DNA of 64,000 nt from EA-27 sp964396265 (GTDB lineage Archaea > Thermoplasmatota > Thermoplasmata > RBG-16-68-12 > EA-27), in assembly GCA_964396265.1 (NCBI GenBank), contig CAYNEM010000004.1:1-64000 (forward strand). The letters run 5' to 3'. A program made the translations under genes and the position numbers. Of the stretch, positions 61,164 through 64,000 are shown piece by piece. Within the stretch, counting starts at the first letter, position 1. Each line of letters opens with the position of its first letter. The notes beneath the pieces are model-generated. The model searched no databases, was not told the origin of the DNA, and saw nothing but the letters and a program-made list of their open reading frames with translations.

Positions 61164-62932
61164 CACAGGACCTCCAGGACGAGCCACAGGACCACGAGGG
61201 CGAGCCCGACGGCCAGGCCGAGGGCGTTCCAGTTCAAGTCACCCGTCTGTGATCTGCGCGACAATCTTCCGAGATTCGAGAGCGTGGTGACGATTCGATC
61301 GTACGCGGCACCGAATACGGAGCCGATGGAAAGGCAGGTGGCGAGGAACGCTCCGGCTCCGGGCACGACCCATCGCGTTCGAACGACGAGGAATACGGCG
61401 ATCGCCGCGGCGAGCACCGGGGCCAGTTCCAAGGCGTGTGCGAGCGTCCAGGGATCGAACGCACGGGGAGCGACGCCGAAGATCTCCGAGGGCATGGATG
61501 CGGCGATTTCGAAAGGACCGTAGGGGAGGGCGAGCCAGACACCAAGGAGGAGTGCCCCGGCGGCGGCGGCCGCCACCGGCATCGTCAACGAAAACGGTTC
61601 GCGAACGCGTGGTCCCTGTGCAGGGCGGAGGAAGGCGCGGACGACGATGGGAAGAAAATAGGCGACGTTGAGCACGGAAGAGATGATCAGGATCACGACG
61701 GGCAGGAAGAGCCCCGCGTCCTCCGCGGCCGATGTGAGGTACCCTTTGCTCACAAAGGGGCCGAAGGGTGGCAGCGCCGCCAACGCGAACACGGCGAGCG
61801 CGAACGCTCCCATGGTGAGAGGCATGCGGCGACCGATGCCGTCGAGCTCCGATACGCGCGTAGCTCCTGTCGCGGTCGCGATGGCCCCCGCCACCAAGAA
61901 CATGGACAGCTTCGCGAACCCGTGCGTCGCGATGTGAAACGAAGCCCCGGTGGCTGCCTCAGGTGTGAGAAGCGCGGCGCCGAGCACCACGTACCCGAGC
62001 TGAGCGATCGTCGAGTAGGCGAGGCGGAGCTTCAGGTTGTCCTGAGCGAGGGCGAGGAGGGAAGCGAACAGGATTGTCGCGACGGCGAACGCGAGGAGGA
62101 CCGGCTGAATCCCAAGGGAACGGGAGAGGTCGGGGCCGAAGAGGAACAGCGTCACGCGCAGGATGCCGAACGCGCCCGCCTTGACGACGGCAACTGCGTG
62201 GAGGAGACCGCTGACGGGCGTCGGCGCGACCATCGCGGTCGGCAGCCAGCCGCTGAGGGGCACTAGGCAGGCCTTGACCCCGAAGCCCGCCAAGAGGAGG
62301 AACGCGACTGCACGGGCCGCATCCGAGGTTAGCACCTCGAGCGCGGGGTTTCCGCCGGGCACGAAGTCGGCATTGCCTCCGAGACCGACCGCGATGGCGA
62401 GCCCCGCGAGGACCATCGCACCACCTCCGAGCGTGTAGACGAGGTACTTCCGACCCGCCCGTTGGGCTTCCGCCGTACCCGCATGGGCGACGAGGGGAAA
62501 CGTGGAAACCGAGAGGATCTCGTAGAACACGAGGAGCGTGAACAGGTTCGCGGAGAGGGCGACGCCCATCGTCGCGCCCAGGACCGACGCGAAGCACGCG
62601 TAGTATCGCGTCTGTCCCATCTCGCGGCGCGACCGCATGTATCCGATCGAGTAGATCGTGGTGAGGATCCAGAGGAACGAGGCCACAAGCGCAAACAGGA
62701 GGCCCAGGAGGTCCGCCCGAAAGGCGATCGAGAGGCCGGGGGCGAAGGTCGCAAGGTCCACCGCCAACGGGGTTCCGGAGAGAGCGGCGGGAAGCGCGCT
62801 CGCGACAAGGAGGAACGTGCCGATCGCGGCCACCATGCTCCCCAACTCCCGGGCGTTCGGCCGCCTGCGGAGCGCGAGGATTGCGGGGACGGCGAGGAAG
62901 GGCAGGGCCACGCTGAGCAAGATGGCGATCAT
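61163..62932 (-). CDS. Second antiporter-like subunit (NuoL/MrpA-N-like)
   Basis: 589 residues, about 15-16 helices. VFYEILSVSTFPLVAHAG with the conserved glutamate, GFGVKACLVPLSGWLPTAMVAPTPVSGLLHAVAVVKAG, and HIATHGFAKLSMFLVAG. It carries an extended C-terminus beyond the core (about 450-589), as in NuoL, including a hydrophobic end that could lie along the membrane. Pyrococcus Mbh has only one such large subunit, so this complex has an extra module. Confidence 0.88.
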   Translation of the reverse strand: MIAILLSVALPFLAVPAILALRRRPNARELGSMVAAIGTFLLVASALPAALSGTPLAVDLATFAPGLSIAFRADLLGLLFALVASFLWILTTIYSIGYMRSRREMGQTRYYACFASVLGATMGVALSANLFTLLVFYEILSVSTFPLVAHAGTAEAQRAGRKYLVYTLGGGAMVLAGLAIAVGLGGNADFVPGGNPALEVLTSDAARAVAFLLLAGFGVKACLVPLSGWLPTAMVAPTPVSGLLHAVAVVKAGAFGILRVTLFLFGPDLSRSLGIQPVLLAFAVATILFASLLALAQDNLKLRLAYSTIAQLGYVVLGAALLTPEAATGASFHIATHGFAKLSMFLVAGAIATATGATRVSELDGIGRRMPLTMGAFALAVFALAALPPFGPFVSKGYLTSAAEDAGLFLPVVILIISSVLNVAYFLPIVVRAFLRPAQGPRVREPFSLTMPVAAAAAGALLLGVWLALPYGPFEIAASMPSEIFGVAPRAFDPWTLAHALELAPVLAAAIAVFLVVRTRWVVPGAGAFLATCLSIGSVFGAAYDRIVTTLSNLGRLSRRSQTGDLNWNALGLAVGLALVVLWLVLEVL

Positions 62933-63240
62933 CCACGCAGCCTCCTAATCTCGCGGACGCTAAGGGAGCCCGTCTGGCGGTACACGTTCACCATGAGCGA
63001 GAGCGCGAGGGCCGCCACGATCACCTCGATGACGACGATCGTGAACACCATCGCCTGCGCCCGGCCGAGGTCGTCCAGCAGGAAGCCCGCGAGGACGAAC
63101 GTGACGGTCACCGCCTTTCCGAGGATCTCGAGGCCCAGCAGGACCTTCAGGAGGCTCTCCTTCGCGACGAGCGCATAGAGCCCCGTGACGAACAGCGCCG
63201 CGATCCCGGCGATGCCGGCGGACACCCACGCCTCCGTCAT
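62929..63240 (-). CDS. NuoK/MrpC/MbhG-like membrane subunit
   Basis: 103 residues with three helices: FVTGLYALVAKESLLKVLLGLEILGKAVTVTFVLAGF and QAMVFTIVVIEVIVAALALSLMVNVY, matching the NuoK/MrpC pattern with a conserved glutamate in the second helix. Overlaps both neighbours by 4 bases. Confidence 0.85.
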   Translation of the reverse strand: MTEAWVSAGIAGIAALFVTGLYALVAKESLLKVLLGLEILGKAVTVTFVLAGFLLDDLGRAQAMVFTIVVIEVIVAALALSLMVNVYRQTGSLSVREIRRLRG

Positions 63241-63470
63241 CGCGGGTCTCCCTCCGGCTCGAGGAGATGCAGGATCCCGAGGATACCCGCCAGGACGAGG
63301 AGCGATTGGACCGCGAGGTCCAGGCCCCGAACCTCCCACAGCCAGGGCCCAATCCACGGAGAGTCGACCTCTCCCGTCGGCCCGGACGGCACCGCGGACA
63401 GCAGGACGACGAGGAGGGCCCCGCCAAGGACGACGAAGGCGAGCGCCGCGGCGGCCTTCCGTTCAACCAT
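63237..63470 (-). CDS. Small membrane subunit (MbhE/MrpB-like, tentative)
   Basis: 77 residues, two helices (AALAFVVLGGALLVVLLSAV and DLAVQSLLVLAGILGILHLL) around a short extracytoplasmic loop. Position between the DUF4040-like and NuoK-like genes matches MbhE/F. Overlaps both neighbours. Confidence 0.65.
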   Translation of the reverse strand: MVERKAAAALAFVVLGGALLVVLLSAVPSGPTGEVDSPWIGPWLWEVRGLDLAVQSLLVLAGILGILHLLEPEGDPR

Positions 63471-63726
63471 CGTCGTCCTCCCGACCGGTGGTGAGCGTGA
63501 TGGCCGTCAGGAACAGGACCGCGGTGAGCCCGGCCCCCACGGTGAGCTCGATCACCGCCGCATATGGGGCGGCGAGCATTGCGAAGGCGCCCGCGAGGAT
63601 GGCGCTCCCCAGGGCGAACGCGAGCACGGAACGGACGAAGTCGCGAAGGCCGATGGCGGCGATGAACCCTGCAAGGGAGGCTGCCAAAAGGATGCCCAGG
63701 AGGATGGGATCAGGCGGCGCGGCCAA
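63463..63726 (-). CDS. DUF4040/MbhD-like membrane subunit
   Basis: 87 residues, three helices. The segment LAAPYAAVIELTVGAGLTAVLFL matches DUF4040, the MrpA-C-terminus / MbhD unit (xALTEAxVGAGLxTxLF). The only in-frame start after an upstream stop is TTG 63726, preceded by GGGAGGCGAGG. First gene of the hydrogenase operon. Confidence 0.75.
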   Translation of the reverse strand: MAAPPDPILLGILLAASLAGFIAAIGLRDFVRSVLAFALGSAILAGAFAMLAAPYAAVIELTVGAGLTAVLFLTAITLTTGREDDDG

Positions 63727-63937
63727 CGTCCTCGCCTCCCTGCGTCACGGGTTCCGCCATCGTCCTTCCTTCCGAGGAGGCGCCATATAGCCGCCGCATC
63801 ATTATTGTAAGGGACGACCCCCTCTGTATTGTGGGCGACCACGGCACCGGACGGACGCTCCCTCGGAGGCGTCCCGGGCCGGGAATACATACAAACCTTT
63901 CATCACCTTTCTGTCGTGGGAACGGAAGGGGGGCTTG
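63727..63937. promoter_or_regulatory. Divergent intergenic region between hydrogenase operon and usp gene
   Basis: Contains ATTATTGTAAG (63800-63811) and ATACATACAAA (63885-63896), AT-rich elements that could be promoters for the minus-strand hydrogenase operon and the plus-strand stress protein. No gene is seen. Confidence 0.4.
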
Positions 63938-64000
63938 ATGGGAGACAGTACGCGACCGAGGATGCGCCGGTTCCTCGTCGCGGTCGACGGCTCGGAGGAG
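63938..64000 (+). CDS. Universal stress protein (UspA family), 5' end only
   Basis: The first 21 codons read MGDSTRPRMRRFLVAVDGSEE and run off the window. The RFLVAVDGSEE strand is the typical UspA start, with the ATP-binding aspartate. Only the N-terminus can be judged. Confidence 0.75.
   Translation, partial: MGDSTRPRMRRFLVAVDGSEE

Noticed and set aside
55820..63726. Respiratory complex I (Nuo)
   Set aside because: The large subunit keeps all four nickel-binding cysteines and a cleavable tail, and a matching protease and Hyp genes are present; no NuoE/F/G.
1..64000. tRNA, rRNA, CRISPR arrays, insertion sequences, prophage
   Set aside because: No cloverleaf with a T-loop, no rRNA-like stretch, no regularly spaced repeats and no transposase or integrase was seen by reading.

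Overview
The window is a GC-rich stretch of an archaeal chromosome, most likely from an uncultured Thermoplasmatota-type lineage. The assignment is inferred from gene content and signals: an NreA-type DNA repair protein, a zinc-containing ferredoxin, a thiolase / HMG-CoA-synthase-like / DUF35 set, a group 4 membrane hydrogenase, frequent GTG starts, and TTAA or TATA-like boxes that repeatedly lie 25-30 bases upstream of start codons (mostly leaderless transcripts). No rRNA, tRNA, CRISPR array or insertion sequence was recognised.

The standout is at 4.4-7.6 kb: a compact three-gene operon encoding an Mpa/ARC-type proteasomal AAA+ ATPase, a Dop/PafA-family Pup ligase/deamidase, and a 60-residue lysine/glutamate-rich Pup-like protein. 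The genes are separated by 2 bases and by a TGATG overlap. This is the bacterial pupylation toolkit in what looks like an archaeal genome. Its Pup ends in KGEGGDRRT rather than GGE/GGQ, and there is one hybrid Dop/PafA enzyme rather than a pair. A free-standing LAGLIDADG endonuclease gene follows directly.

Layout: 0.1-4.3 kb, small membrane proteins, an SDR and an AcuC-type deacetylase; 4.5-8.6 kb, the Pup operon and homing endonuclease; 8.6-12.2 kb, DUF35 fusion protein, thiolase, DsbA-like protein and RidA; 12.2-16.4 kb, a 1,400-residue surface protein with SBBP propeller and tandem repeats; 16.5-25.5 kb, Rieske-like protein, MoaA, HAD phosphatase, DM13 protein, MFS transporter, isochorismatase, epimerase, alcohol dehydrogenase, bactofilin-like and zinc-ribbon membrane proteins; 25.5-27.7 kb, thioredoxin reductase interrupted by an intein exactly at its catalytic CxxC; 27.8-46.8 kb, a housekeeping mix (endonuclease IV, amidohydrolases, aldehyde dehydrogenase plus a decayed copy, MscS, winged-helix regulator, MFS, NreA, YyaL-like, MsrA, LeuCD, ferredoxin); 46.9-64 kb, an energy block with hydrogenase maturation genes (HypA, HypC, HycI-like protease), a CoA-transferase/GNAT fusion, a four-subunit pyruvate-type ferredoxin oxidoreductase, and an eleven-gene group 4 [NiFe] hydrogenase with Mrp/Nuo-like antiporter modules.

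The last block suggests ferredoxin-based fermentation: the 2-oxoacid oxidoreductase reduces ferredoxin, the membrane hydrogenase re-oxidises it to H2 while pumping ions, and the CoA-transferase handles acyl-CoA. The window ends inside a universal stress protein gene on the + strand.
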